From NCBI GenBank assembly GCA_945882065.1, contig CAMCWI010000010.1, positions 1-33,797 of the forward strand: a DNA stretch of 33,797 nucleotides, given 5' to 3'. Position 1 is the stretch's first letter; every line of letters begins with the position of its first letter. This document shows, one piece after another, positions 8,481 to 17,698 of this stretch. Source of the DNA: Akkermansia muciniphila (lineage in GTDB: Bacteria; Verrucomicrobiota; Verrucomicrobiia; Limisphaerales; JADLHS01). Under the pieces are notes generated by a model that saw nothing but the letters and a program-made list of their open reading frames with translations, searched no databases and was not told where the DNA came from. A program made the translations under genes and the position numbers.

Positions 8481-9389
8481 GTGTCTACGCACCACGCATC
8501 ATACACCACGTATCGAGGCCGCCTCGCTCCCTCACCCACAGGCAATCTTCACCTCGGCCACGCGCGGACTTTCTGGACTGCACAGCAACGCGCACGCTCT
8601 CGCGGCGGCACATTGATCTTCCGCAACGAAGACCTAGATAGTGCCCGCTGCAAGCCGGAATTCGTATCCGCCATGTTCGACGACTTGAAATGGTTCGACT
8701 TCGATTGGCAGGAAGGCCCGGACTGCGGCGGACAATTTACGCCCTACAACCAAAGCGAGCGCATGAATTCCTATCGCGCCGCGCTCGATCAACTCCGCGC
8801 CACCGGACTCATCTATCCCTGCACCTGCTCGCGCAAAGACATCGCTGCCGCCGCACACGCTCCTCACGCTGAAGACGATGACGAACCGATCTACGCGGGA
8901 ACGTGCCGACCGACGCAGAGTTCCAAGTTGAAGGTTGAAGGTTGCAAGTTGGACGACCGCGCGGAGCAACCCGCAACTTTCAACCTTAAGCCTTCAACCC
9001 GCTTCTCTTGGCGCTTCAAAGTTCCTGACGGCGAAACCATTTCCTTCACCGACAACAATCTCGGCCCGCAATCGTTCGTCGCCGGAAAAGACTTCGGCGA
9101 TTTTGTGATTTGGCGGCACGACGATGTTCCCGCCTACCAACTCGCCTGCGTGGCGGACGACGCTGCCATGCAGATCAGCGAAGTCGTGCGCGGCGCGGAC
9201 TTGCTCGTCAGCACCGCGCGGCAAATCCTGCTCTACCGTGCCATCGGCTTGCGCGTGCCAGAATTTTTCCACTGCACGCTGATGACTGACGATGCCGGTG
9301 TCCGGCTCGCCAAACGCCACGATGCTCTCAGCCTCCGCAAGCTGCGAGAACTCGGGGAGAGTCCCGCCACGCTCCGCAGCAAGTGGTGA
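8481..9389 (+). CDS. gluQ: Glutamyl-Q tRNA(Asp) synthetase, with in-frame repeat insertion
   Basis: GRLAPSPTGNLHLGHARTFWTAQQRA (class I HIGH region), YPCTCSRKD...YAGTCR zinc-like cysteines, RLAKRHDALSLRKLRE (KMSKS-like region). Length about 300 aa lacks an anticodon-binding domain. Confidence 0.9.
   Translation: MSTHHASYTTYRGRLAPSPTGNLHLGHARTFWTAQQRARSRGGTLIFRNEDLDSARCKPEFVSAMFDDLKWFDFDWQEGPDCGGQFTPYNQSERMNSYRAALDQLRATGLIYPCTCSRKDIAAAAHAPHAEDDDEPIYAGTCRPTQSSKLKVEGCKLDDRAEQPATFNLKPSTRFSWRFKVPDGETISFTDNNLGPQSFVAGKDFGDFVIWRHDDVPAYQLACVADDAAMQISEVVRGADLLVSTARQILLYRAIGLRVPEFFHCTLMTDDAGVRLAKRHDALSLRKLRELGESPATLRSKW
8921..9000 (+). repeat. Imperfect palindromic repeat inside gluQ
   Basis: Left arm GTTGAAGGTTGAAGGTTGCAAGTTG and right arm CAACTTTCAACCTTAAGCCTTCAAC are near-complementary (one bulge per arm, one mismatch), with a GC-rich loop; the frame stays open. 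Confidence 0.8.
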
Positions 9390-9438
9390 AACCAACTACG
9401 TTGCCTTCATCGCTCCAATTTGTGTAGCTTCCCCATAG

Positions 9439-10281
9439 ATGAAGACAAAAGTCCCGGATCAATTAGCCGCAGAAGTGCCGCAAACCAAGTGGGGCAAAAC
9501 ACTCCTCGCCACGCCCGTCATCATGACGGTCATCGCGACCTTGCTCGCAGGCTTGGCGTCCAGCGAGATGACACGCGCTCAATACGACCGCGCCCTTGGA
9601 GCACAACTCCAGTCCAAGGCAGGCGATCAATGGGCTTACTTTCAGGCGAAGAAACTTCGGGGCGCGATGCAGCAAAACTCTCTCGCACTACTCAATGCCA
9701 CCGCTGAAATCCGCACAATTGAGAATCCCGCGCTGACAAAGATTCCCGTTCCCAACACTGCCAGCATGGATTCAAAAGTTGAAGCAGCGCTTGAAGCCAT
9801 TGAAAATCAAAAGACCGAAGCTGAGATCACCGACCTGTTGAAGCCCGTGGATGACAAGTCGCTCGCCGCCGCGTTGCAAGCGGCCAAAGACAACTCCATC
9901 TCTTTCGATACGCTCACCGCTCCCGCCAACCAAGCTCTTGATCAATTGGAGAAGTCCCTTCCCTCTGGCGACAAAGCCGCCGCACGCGATCTCACCGCCG
10001 CCAAGATGCGCTACAACGCCATGCGTTACGAAGCCGAAGCGCGCCTCAATCAGACCATCGCAGGTTTCTACGAGTTGCAAGTGCGCAAGGCCAACATCTC
10101 CGCCGAACGCCACCACAAACGCAGCGGAAAATTTTTCTTCGGCATGTTGACCGCGCAAGCTGCGGTCATTGTTTCCACGTTCGCCATCGCTGCTCAAAAG
10201 CGGAGCTTCCTCTGGTCCATCGCCGCAGTAGCCGGGCTTGCCGCCATCGTCTTCGCCATCTACGTCTATCTGCGCGTGTAA
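9439..10281 (+). CDS. DUF4337-like membrane protein
   Basis: TM near the N-terminus, QSKAGDQWAYFQAKKLRGAMQQNSLALL core, two C-terminal TM helices; overall layout resembles DUF4337. Confidence 0.6.
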   Translation: MKTKVPDQLAAEVPQTKWGKTLLATPVIMTVIATLLAGLASSEMTRAQYDRALGAQLQSKAGDQWAYFQAKKLRGAMQQNSLALLNATAEIRTIENPALTKIPVPNTASMDSKVEAALEAIENQKTEAEITDLLKPVDDKSLAAALQAAKDNSISFDTLTAPANQALDQLEKSLPSGDKAAARDLTAAKMRYNAMRYEAEARLNQTIAGFYELQVRKANISAERHHKRSGKFFFGMLTAQAAVIVSTFAIAAQKRSFLWSIAAVAGLAAIVFAIYVYLRV

Positions 10282-10285
10282 TGCC

Positions 10286-11737
10286 GTGAATTTGTCAGCC
10301 TCACAGATTTTCCGGCAACGCTTCACATGCGGATTGCTTGTTGCGGGAATCCTCGCTGTCGCCCAGACAATTCCGCGCGCCATTGCCGTGGAGCGTTCTG
10401 ATTGGCCGCACTTTCTCGGACCAAACCACAACAACATCTCCGCTGAAACCGGTTTGCTCGACCGTTGGGCCACCAACGGTCCGCCGCAAGTCTGGGAGAA
10501 GACTGTCGGCTCAGGTTACAGCGCGCCCTCGGTGATAGGCGATTTGCTTGTGTTGCATCATCGCCTCGGTGACGAGGAAATCGTTGAAGCAATGGACGCC
10601 ACCACCGGCAAAACGAAGTGGCTGCATAAATACCCAAGCCGCTTTCGCGATCCCTTCGGCTACAACAACGGCCCACGCTGCACGCCGTTGCTCACATCGA
10701 ATTTCTGTTTCACATTTGGCGCGGACGGCAAATTGACCTGCCTTGCGCTGGCGGACGGCAAGTTGGTCTGGCAACGCGACACCGCCAAAGATTGGAATGT
10801 CCCCGAAGCCTTCTTCGGCGTCGGCAGCACACCGCTGATTGAAGACGGGAAATTGATCGTTATGGTCGGTGGTCAGCCGGATTCCGGCGTCGTCGCTCTC
10901 GATCCCGCCACCGGCAAAACGATTTGGGAAAGTGTCGGGCGCAAAACTTGGAACGGCGTGGCGACTGTGACAGCGCGTTCAACCAAGCCTTACGCTTGGA
11001 CGGGTTCTGAGATGCTCGCCAGCTATTCTGCACCCATCGCCGCGACGATTCACGGTCAGCGACACCTGCTTTGCCTGATGCGTCAGGGCCTCGTCTCATT
11101 GAATCCAACAAATGGCGAAGTCCGCTTTAGTCGCTGGTTTCAATCCACCGTCAACGAATCCGTCAACGCCATGACGCCAGTCGTTCATGACGATCTCGTA
11201 CTTATATCTGCCGCGTACTATCGGATCGGCGCCGTCGCTTTGCGCGTAAAACCGGATGGCAAGTCCTTCGATGAACTTTGGCGCAGTCCTACAAACTCTT
11301 TCGAACGCGATCCTGCCACCGGCGATTATCCTGCGCCTGTGTTGGAGCTTCATTTCAACACGCCCGTGCTGCACGACGGATTCCTCTATGCCTTCAGCGG
11401 ACGCAACGAGCCTGATGCGAGCTTCCGCTGCGTTGAACTCAGGAGTGGTCATCTCATGTGGAGTCGCAACGAAGGCTGGCCGGCGCACAGCAAACAACAG
11501 CCACCCGTGTACGGGCGCGGCTCGGGAATTCTCGCCGATGGCAAACTCATTGTCCTTGGTGAAGGCGGGAAGCTGGGAATGTTCCGACTGAACTCCGTGA
11601 AGCCAGAGGAAATTTGCGCGTGGCAAGTCCCGCAACTCCGCTACCCCTGCTGGGCTGGCCCCGTGTTGGCAGGGAAGAATCTCTACCTGCGAAGCGAGGA
11701 CAAGCTGATCTGCTTCAACTTTGCGAAACCAGATTAG
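10286..11737 (+). CDS. PQQ-binding-like beta-propeller (BamB-like) secreted protein
   Basis: SDWPHFLGPNHNNISAETGL, ALDPATGKTIWES, DLVLISAAYYRIGAVAL repeats. GTG 10286 gives a signal peptide and follows the previous stop; the ORF track starts earlier at 10238. Confidence 0.85.
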   Translation: MNLSASQIFRQRFTCGLLVAGILAVAQTIPRAIAVERSDWPHFLGPNHNNISAETGLLDRWATNGPPQVWEKTVGSGYSAPSVIGDLLVLHHRLGDEEIVEAMDATTGKTKWLHKYPSRFRDPFGYNNGPRCTPLLTSNFCFTFGADGKLTCLALADGKLVWQRDTAKDWNVPEAFFGVGSTPLIEDGKLIVMVGGQPDSGVVALDPATGKTIWESVGRKTWNGVATVTARSTKPYAWTGSEMLASYSAPIAATIHGQRHLLCLMRQGLVSLNPTNGEVRFSRWFQSTVNESVNAMTPVVHDDLVLISAAYYRIGAVALRVKPDGKSFDELWRSPTNSFERDPATGDYPAPVLELHFNTPVLHDGFLYAFSGRNEPDASFRCVELRSGHLMWSRNEGWPAHSKQQPPVYGRGSGILADGKLIVLGEGGKLGMFRLNSVKPEEICAWQVPQLRYPCWAGPVLAGKNLYLRSEDKLICFNFAKPD

Positions 11738-11947
11738 CCGGAACGAGGCGGTCAAATAGATACGCCGCACTCAGATTCAGCACATCCGCTGGCGGATTCA
11801 AGTGGCTAGCGCAATCATCCTGTGCGTCCGTTTGATGGCGTCCGCTCGCAACTTCAGCGTGACACTTGTTTATCGGATGGCAAAATAATAGAAATGCGAG
11901 ACACCCTATCAAAGCTAGGCCAAAGCAATAAACTCTCGCACGCGTCT

Positions 11948-13048
11948 GTGAGAATCCTTATCGCGCCGGACAAATTCAAGGGCACGCTCACCGCGCGACA
12001 AGCCGCAGAGGCCATCGCGTGCGGTTGGCAAAAAGCGCGACCCGACGACGATCTCACTTTGCTTCCCATCAGCGACGGCGGGGATGGTTTTGGTTGTGTG
12101 CTCGGCGATGCGCTCGGCGCGAAGCCTCAACGCATTTCCACTTTGGACGCGGCCCATCGCAAATGCGTCTCAACATGGTGGTGGCAGCCGGAGACTCGCA
12201 CTGCCATCATCGAATCCGCCAACATCATCGGCCTTGCGATGCTTCCACAGGGAAAGTTTCATCCGTTCCAACTCGACACCTTTGGCCTCGGAAAAGTTCT
12301 TCTCGCAGCGACAATCAAAGGCGCGAAGACAATCATCCTCGGCATCGGCGGCAGCGCGACTAACGACGGCGGCTTCGGTCTCGCCCGCGCGCTGGGCTGG
12401 GAGTTTTTTGACGCGTGCGGTGAACGCATCGAGCAGTGGACGCAACTTCATACTCTCGCGAAAATCCGGCGACCAAAGTCGTTGAAGCTTCCGAAGATCA
12501 TCGTGGCGGTGGATGTGGAAAACCCATTGCTCGGCAAACGCGGCGCAACCCGCGTCTATGGCCCGCAGAAAGGTTTGCGCGCGGAAGAGTTTGCGATCGC
12601 AGAGAAAAATCTGCGCCGGCTAGCCTCAGTCGTGAAGCACCAGTTTGGATTTGATTTCACTCACTCGCCCGGCGCAGGTGCAGCGGGCGGACTCGGCTTC
12701 GGACTCGCCATGTTTGCAAGCGGCGAATTGCGGCCCGGCTTTGAACTGCTCGCCAAAACTACGCGGCTCGCGAGTCATCTCAACGCCTGCGATCTCGTCA
12801 TCACCGGCGAAGGATCTCTCGACGACTCAACGCTCATGGGCAAAGGCGCAGGTTCACTCGCGGAACTTTGCCGGGCGCGCAAGATTCCCGTGATCGCTCT
12901 CGCCGGAGTGCTGCACGATTCGGGGAAGTTGCGAAAGCTTTTTACCCAAAACCATTCGCTGACGCAGCTCACCACGCCAACAAAAGCCCGTTCTCGCGCC
13001 GCGCACTGGCTGGCCGTTCTCGCTGAACAAATAGCGGTGAAGCGGTGA
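11948..13048 (+). CDS. Glycerate kinase (GarK/GlxK family)
   Basis: RILIAPDKFKGTLTARQAAEAI, PISDGGDGFG, ILGIGGSATNDGGFGLARALGW, GAAGGLGFGLAMF, VITGEGSLDDSTLMGKG. Start ambiguous: GTG 11948 or ATG 11894. Confidence 0.93.
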   Translation: MRILIAPDKFKGTLTARQAAEAIACGWQKARPDDDLTLLPISDGGDGFGCVLGDALGAKPQRISTLDAAHRKCVSTWWWQPETRTAIIESANIIGLAMLPQGKFHPFQLDTFGLGKVLLAATIKGAKTIILGIGGSATNDGGFGLARALGWEFFDACGERIEQWTQLHTLAKIRRPKSLKLPKIIVAVDVENPLLGKRGATRVYGPQKGLRAEEFAIAEKNLRRLASVVKHQFGFDFTHSPGAGAAGGLGFGLAMFASGELRPGFELLAKTTRLASHLNACDLVITGEGSLDDSTLMGKGAGSLAELCRARKIPVIALAGVLHDSGKLRKLFTQNHSLTQLTTPTKARSRAAHWLAVLAEQIAVKR

Positions 13049-13214
13049 TCCCGAAACTGGAACAGAAACCGAACTGCTAAAGTCGCCGCATTGTGTTGGT
13101 TGGCAATAGTTCAAGTATCAGGACAACAATCCCGGAATCTCAACACCGCCTCTTCAAGATTCGCCGGCATACTTCCGCTTCCATGCCCTGCCCCGCCCCG
13201 CTACTCTGCCGCGC

Positions 13215-13898
13215 ATGAATAATCACGGCAATGGCTTCATCAAGGAAGACCCTTGGCGCGTCCTGCGCATCATGGGTGAGTTCGTGGAGTCCTTTGAAAC
13301 ACTCTCGCATCTGCATCCGGCGGTAACGGTGTTCGGGTCGGCGCGCACCAAACCGCGTGATCCTTACTACAGGGCCGCCGTGGAACTCGCCAAGAAACTC
13401 GCGCGTCACAACATCCCCGTCGTGACTGGCGGCGGGCCGGGCATCATGGAGGCCGCGAACAAAGGCGCATCTGCCGCTGGCGGAAAATCTGTTGGGCTTA
13501 ACATCGAGTTGCCACACGAGCAAAAGGGAAACGACTTTGCCAACGTGCCAGTGAACTTCCACTACTTCTTCTCGCGCAAAGTCTGTTTCGTGAAATACAG
13601 CTTTGCGTTCGTCTTCATGCCCGGTGGCTTCGGCACGCTCGATGAATTGTTTGAGGTGCTTACACTGGTTCAGACCGAACGCATCCCGAAATTTCCGTTG
13701 ATTCTCTTCGGCAAAAAATATTGGTCAGGCTTGCTGCGCTGGATGCAGAGCGAGTTGCACGACAACAGCAGATACATCGGCCCAGACGATCTAAAGTTGC
13801 TCACGATCACGGACGATGTGGATGAAGCCGTGGCCGTGATCACCCAATACCTCGAACGCGTCGGCCCGCCGCAGACTGTGCCGATGGCTTTTTCCTGA
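13215..13898 (+). CDS. LOG family protein (Rossmann fold, cytokinin riboside 5'-monophosphate phosphoribohydrolase-like)
   Basis: VFGSARTKP, VTGGGPGIMEAANKGA, FMPGGFGTLDELFEVLTLVQT: LOG motif PGGxGTxxE. Confidence 0.92.
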   Translation: MNNHGNGFIKEDPWRVLRIMGEFVESFETLSHLHPAVTVFGSARTKPRDPYYRAAVELAKKLARHNIPVVTGGGPGIMEAANKGASAAGGKSVGLNIELPHEQKGNDFANVPVNFHYFFSRKVCFVKYSFAFVFMPGGFGTLDELFEVLTLVQTERIPKFPLILFGKKYWSGLLRWMQSELHDNSRYIGPDDLKLLTITDDVDEAVAVITQYLERVGPPQTVPMAFS

Positions 13899-13907
13899 AA
13901 TCATACG

Positions 13908-14678
13908 ATGCCTGCCACGAGCCATTACGCAGTGCTGTTGCGGAACGAAACGCGCCCTGCTGCCGATCAAATCCGTCGCGCGTTCAGTTCTTTCAGTCAT
14001 CTGACGGATGTGGATGCTATCCGCCTCGCGGCGAACGCCGAGGGTATTCTCATGCGGCAATTGAGTTCCGACGAAGCGCGTGCATTTCATCGCGCGCTTA
14101 ACGCGGAGGGTGTGGATGCGACATTCGTCGCAGAAGATAATCTGCCTGCGCTCCCAAAAAAAATGGCGTCGCACCGTATCGAACTCGCCGAGAAAGACCT
14201 CGTCGTGTTCGACCAGATCGGCAGGCAGGAGAAGTTTGCCTGGGGTGAGATTTCCCTGCTCGCCCTCGGCACAATGACGCATTTCGGCATCGGTCATGCC
14301 ACCAAAGTTGGAACCAAGCTGGGCTACAATCCAGCAACCGGGGTCTGGCCTAAAGAAACTGTCGAGCACTCGCACAAGCTCGCAAAAGATTCCCAACTCC
14401 TGCTTGAGATCGTGATCACACGCAGCGGAAAACGCTTCCAGATCAACGCCGCCGAGTTTCCGTTCCGCTACGTCGTGGATCGCCCTGAGTTTTCGCTTGT
14501 GGACAAGATTGTCTGGCTGGCGGAAGCATTGATCCAGCGCGCGCCGCAAGCACTCTTGAATCGGGGTGCTCGCGACGTGCGGGATGGTGTGAAATTGGTG
14601 CGCGGCTATCCAACGCCACAGGTTTTCAACGACGAAATGGTGTGGCTGCTTTGGGATCTAGCTCAGAAAGCGCGGTGA
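13908..14678 (+). CDS. Hypothetical protein
   Basis: Intact 256-aa ORF 10 nt after the LOG gene; no family recognised. Confidence 0.65.
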   Translation: MPATSHYAVLLRNETRPAADQIRRAFSSFSHLTDVDAIRLAANAEGILMRQLSSDEARAFHRALNAEGVDATFVAEDNLPALPKKMASHRIELAEKDLVVFDQIGRQEKFAWGEISLLALGTMTHFGIGHATKVGTKLGYNPATGVWPKETVEHSHKLAKDSQLLLEIVITRSGKRFQINAAEFPFRYVVDRPEFSLVDKIVWLAEALIQRAPQALLNRGARDVRDGVKLVRGYPTPQVFNDEMVWLLWDLAQKAR

Positions 14679-14697
14679 ATGGCAGGGGCGATGAGTT

Positions 14698-14802
14698 GCC
14701 ACAAAAAGGCACAAGAAGCACAAAACCGGAATGCCGGAATACTTTTAGAGCCATAAATTTCTCCGCCTCTGCCCCTTTGTGCCTCTTGTGCCTTCTCGTG
14801 GC
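14698..14802. repeat. Intergenic palindromic repeat
   Basis: GCCACAAAAAGGCACAAGAAGCACAAAA (14698-14725) and TTTGTGCCTCTTGTGCCTTCTCGTGGC (14776-14802) are inverted with few mismatches. Confidence 0.8.
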
Positions 14803-14838
14803 TGAAAACCGGCGGCAGATGGACTTTGCCGCAGACGT

Positions 14839-15795
14839 TCATTTCCAAAACGGACACCGCACCCAGCGTTGCGGTTCGACCTCGATCAACTCTGGCAACG
14901 CCCTCCCACATTCCTCACGCGCCATCGGACAACGTGGAGCAAACCGGCAGCCAGATGGAAAGTTCCCGATACGCGGGACGTTGCCGGGAATAGTGGTCAA
15001 ACGCGTCGCATCACCACCGAGCTTGGGAACGCTCGCCATTAACGCGCGCGTGTAGGGATGCAGCGGACGCCGCAGGAGTTCACGCGCCGGGGCAAGTTCC
15101 ACGATCTGCCCGGCGTACATCACCGCCACGCGATCCGCGATGTCGCCCACGATGCCGAGATTGTGTGTGATGAGAAGGATCGCCATGCCAAGGCGTTCCT
15201 TGAGGTCGCGCAACAAATCCAGAATCTGCGCCTGAATGGTCACATCGAGCGCGGTAGTCGGTTCATCCGCGACGAGTAATTTGGGTTCGCTCGCCAGTGC
15301 CATCGCGATCATCACGCGTTGCTGCATCCCGCCGGACATCTCGAACGGATAATTTTTCAGCCGCGCTTCCGGCGCAGGAATGCCGACGAGTTTCAACAGG
15401 CGGATGACTTCGGTATCGTTCGCTTTTTGCGGCTGATGCAGCTTAAGCGATTCCTTGATCTGTGCGCCGATGCGGAACACAGGGTTCAACGCTGCGCCCG
15501 GTTCTTGGAACACGTAACTCACCACGCCTCCACGGATGGAGCGCAGTTCCTCAGACGTCATCTTCAACACATCGCGACCATTCAGGAGAATTTCGCCGCT
15601 GACGTAATTAGCAGGCGGAGAGGGGACGAGTCGCGCAATGGATTGAGCGGTGATACTCTTACCACAACCGCTTTCACCCACGAGACAAACCGTTTCACCC
15701 GCATCAAGCGTGAGCGACACGCCATCCACGGCGCGCGCGCCGCCCTCCGAGTTCACGAAGTCGAGCCGGAGGTTTTTTATTTCGAGCAGGGGCAT
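14839..15795 (-). CDS. Peptide/nickel-type ABC transporter ATP-binding protein (OppD/DppD-like)
   Basis: GESGCGKSITAQSIARL (Walker A), FEMSGGMQQRVMIAMALA (signature), LLVADEPTTALDVTIQAQIL (Walker B), C-terminal GCRFAPRCPMAREEC oligopeptide-type cysteines. Confidence 0.93.
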   Translation of the reverse strand: MPLLEIKNLRLDFVNSEGGARAVDGVSLTLDAGETVCLVGESGCGKSITAQSIARLVPSPPANYVSGEILLNGRDVLKMTSEELRSIRGGVVSYVFQEPGAALNPVFRIGAQIKESLKLHQPQKANDTEVIRLLKLVGIPAPEARLKNYPFEMSGGMQQRVMIAMALASEPKLLVADEPTTALDVTIQAQILDLLRDLKERLGMAILLITHNLGIVGDIADRVAVMYAGQIVELAPARELLRRPLHPYTRALMASVPKLGGDATRLTTIPGNVPRIGNFPSGCRFAPRCPMAREECGRALPELIEVEPQRWVRCPFWK

Positions 15796-15844
15796 GGTTT
15801 AATGGGGCAACATCTCAACAGGCATTGGGCGACTGAGGGAAAAC

Positions 15845-15873
15845 TTGACCGCAACGCGTTGTAAATCTAGGCT
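15845..15873 (+). promoter_or_regulatory. Candidate promoter of tRNA-His
   Basis: TTGACC, 17-nt spacer, TAGGCT, ending 11 nt before G-1 of the tRNA. Confidence 0.4.
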
Positions 15874-15884
15874 TCCCGCCGGTT

Positions 15885-15960
15885 GGTGGCCATAGCTCAA
15901 TGGTAGAGTCCCAGATTGTGATTCTGGTTGTTGCGGGTTCGAATCCCGTTGGTCACCCCA
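15885..15960 (+). tRNA. tRNA-His(GTG)
   Basis: Cloverleaf: G-1 paired to C73, acceptor GTGGCCA/TGGTCAC, anticodon arm CCAGATTGTGATTCTGG with GTG, T-arm GCGGGTTCGAATCCCGT, encoded CCA. Confidence 0.96.
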
Positions 15961-15979
15961 ACTCTTTCCCTCCACTCAC

Positions 15980-17350
15980 TTATTTCTCTGCGATGCAGTA
16001 GAGGTTTTGTTTTCCACGCAGGAACAATTCATTTCCCACGATCGCAATGGATGCGTCAGCTCCTTCACCGATCGAATTCGTGGCGACGATTTCCAGCGTG
16101 TCGCTTTGTTTGAGCACGACGCATTTGCCTTCGCGACTCGAAACGTAGAGATGATTCTTCGATGCCACGGGCGAAGCGTAGGCATTGAATACGCCAGGCA
16201 ATGATGCTGCTTCGAAATATGCCTTGCCGGTGCGCGTGTCGAAGCAGGACAAGGCCGCCCCGCGACTGGATAGAAAATAGAGCCGGTTGCCCGACAGTGC
16301 TGGCGACGGCACGTAGGGAGTGTTCTTGTCATGACTCCAACGCACAGCATCCGTGCCCGTCAGATCCCCGGTGCGCCCGAGAGTGATCGCCTGCACGGAC
16401 GCGCCCCGGAAACCGCTGGTGGCGTATACGGTGTCCGCGTCCGCCACGGCTGACGGGATCATGTTCGCCGTGTACCCGCCGCACTGCCAGAGTTGTTTGC
16501 CTGTCGCAACGTCGTAACTGCGGACTGTCATCGTCGCGCCCACGATCACCTGCTGCTGGCCTTTGAAATCCACGATCAGCGGCGTGACCCAGCCGCTTTC
16601 TTCCTCTCGCGCCGTGCGCCAGAGTTCTTTACCCGTGTTTTTGTCGAGCGCGGTGATGAAGTCGTCTCCCTCGTGATCCCAGTTCACGATCACCACATCT
16701 CCGCGCAATGCAGGCGAGGCTGCTTCACCAAACGTTCCGCGCATCCGCATCTGGCCGAATTCTTTTGACCACTTCAAGTTTCCTTCCATGTCGTAGCAAT
16801 ACAGTCCACGCGACCCAAAAAATGCGAGCACCACTTTTCCATCCGTGATCGGCGATGCCGAGGCAAATCCGTGATCTTGATGATGTCCCTCGTGCGGCAC
16901 TTCTTCCTTCGCGATTTTCTGCCAGAGCGTTTTGCCCGTCTTGCGATCCAAGCACATCACGGTGAATTGAAATTTATCCGTGGGTTTTTCTGAGCGGCCC
17001 ATCCCGCCTTCACGACGGCGACGCCCATCTCCCGGCGCGTTCGTGTTGACGATGACTGGTGGCGGTTCGACCGGCTTCACCTCTGCTTTCTTCTCCGGGC
17101 CAACGGCGGCGAGGATGAAAAGTTTATCGCCCCAAATCACGGGTGTGGCCGAACCGTGCCCGGGCAGTTTTACCTTCCACTTCACATTCTTGGTGTCGCT
17201 CCATTCGGTGGGCGGGCTGGATTCCGGCGCAGTGCCATTGGCGAACGGTCCGCGCCACGCAGGCCAGTTGGCCGGGTCAATATCAGCAGCGTTGGAGAAA
17301 TGAGAGACGAACAACACTGTAACGCAGAGGATGGATATCGTGATTTTCAT
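15980..17350 (-). CDS. PQQ-binding-like beta-propeller (BamB-like) secreted protein
   Basis: Signal peptide MKITISILCVTVLFVSHFSNA; DPANWPAWRGPFANGTAPESSPPTEWSDTKNVKWKVKLPG, LDKNTGKELWRTAR, DVATGKQLWQCGG repeats. Confidence 0.88.
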   Translation of the reverse strand: MKITISILCVTVLFVSHFSNAADIDPANWPAWRGPFANGTAPESSPPTEWSDTKNVKWKVKLPGHGSATPVIWGDKLFILAAVGPEKKAEVKPVEPPPVIVNTNAPGDGRRRREGGMGRSEKPTDKFQFTVMCLDRKTGKTLWQKIAKEEVPHEGHHQDHGFASASPITDGKVVLAFFGSRGLYCYDMEGNLKWSKEFGQMRMRGTFGEAASPALRGDVVIVNWDHEGDDFITALDKNTGKELWRTAREEESGWVTPLIVDFKGQQQVIVGATMTVRSYDVATGKQLWQCGGYTANMIPSAVADADTVYATSGFRGASVQAITLGRTGDLTGTDAVRWSHDKNTPYVPSPALSGNRLYFLSSRGAALSCFDTRTGKAYFEAASLPGVFNAYASPVASKNHLYVSSREGKCVVLKQSDTLEIVATNSIGEGADASIAIVGNELFLRGKQNLYCIAEK

Positions 17351-17409
17351 AGGTTGAACATGGACGGATCGCTTAAATCGATATTCACAAACATCCGCAC
17401 ATTCCGCAA

Positions 17410-17439
17410 GCGCCCAGCAAATTAGCGCCCAGCAAATTA
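17410..17439. repeat. Tandem duplication of a 15-nt unit
   Basis: GCGCCCAGCAAATTA twice, head to tail. Confidence 0.9.
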
Positions 17440-17454
17440 GGGAGGGTGAAATGG

Positions 17455-17613
17455 GGTGTGATTAAAGTAGGGTGAGACTGACAAAGGTCTGCGACTGGTA
17501 GGGCGCATCAGTCCCTGCGCGCCGGGCTTGGTCAGTCAGACAACAGCGCGCACGAAGTGATGCGCCCTACCAATTCGGTCATGCGGTTGCCCTCACCCGT
17601 TTGTAATCACACC
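17455..17613. repeat. Composite palindromic element, copy 1
   Basis: Outer arms GGTGTGATTAAAGTAGGGTGAG (17455-17476) / CCTCACCCGTTTGTAATCACACC (17591-17613); inner perfect 15-bp inverted repeat TGGTAGGGCGCATCA (17496-17510) / TGATGCGCCCTACCA (17558-17572). Confidence 0.9.
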
Positions 17614-17633
17614 GCTTTGGGATTCTCCAGATT

Positions 17634-17668
17634 CTTTTCGTGTGTTTCGTGTGTTTCGTGGTTAATCC
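17634..17668 (+). repeat. TTCGTGTGTTTCGTGTGTTTCGTGGTT-type short repeat
   Basis: Three near-identical 9-nt periods ending in TTCGTGGTTAAT, intergenic. Confidence 0.5.
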
Positions 17669-17698
17669 TTTTGCGTTGGTCGGTTTATTTAATTCAAG

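Noticed and set aside
11715-11912. 65-aa minus-strand ORF between the BamB-like and glycerate kinase genes
   Set aside because: Mostly intergenic and plausible as a remnant, but no motif, start signal or homology I can support.
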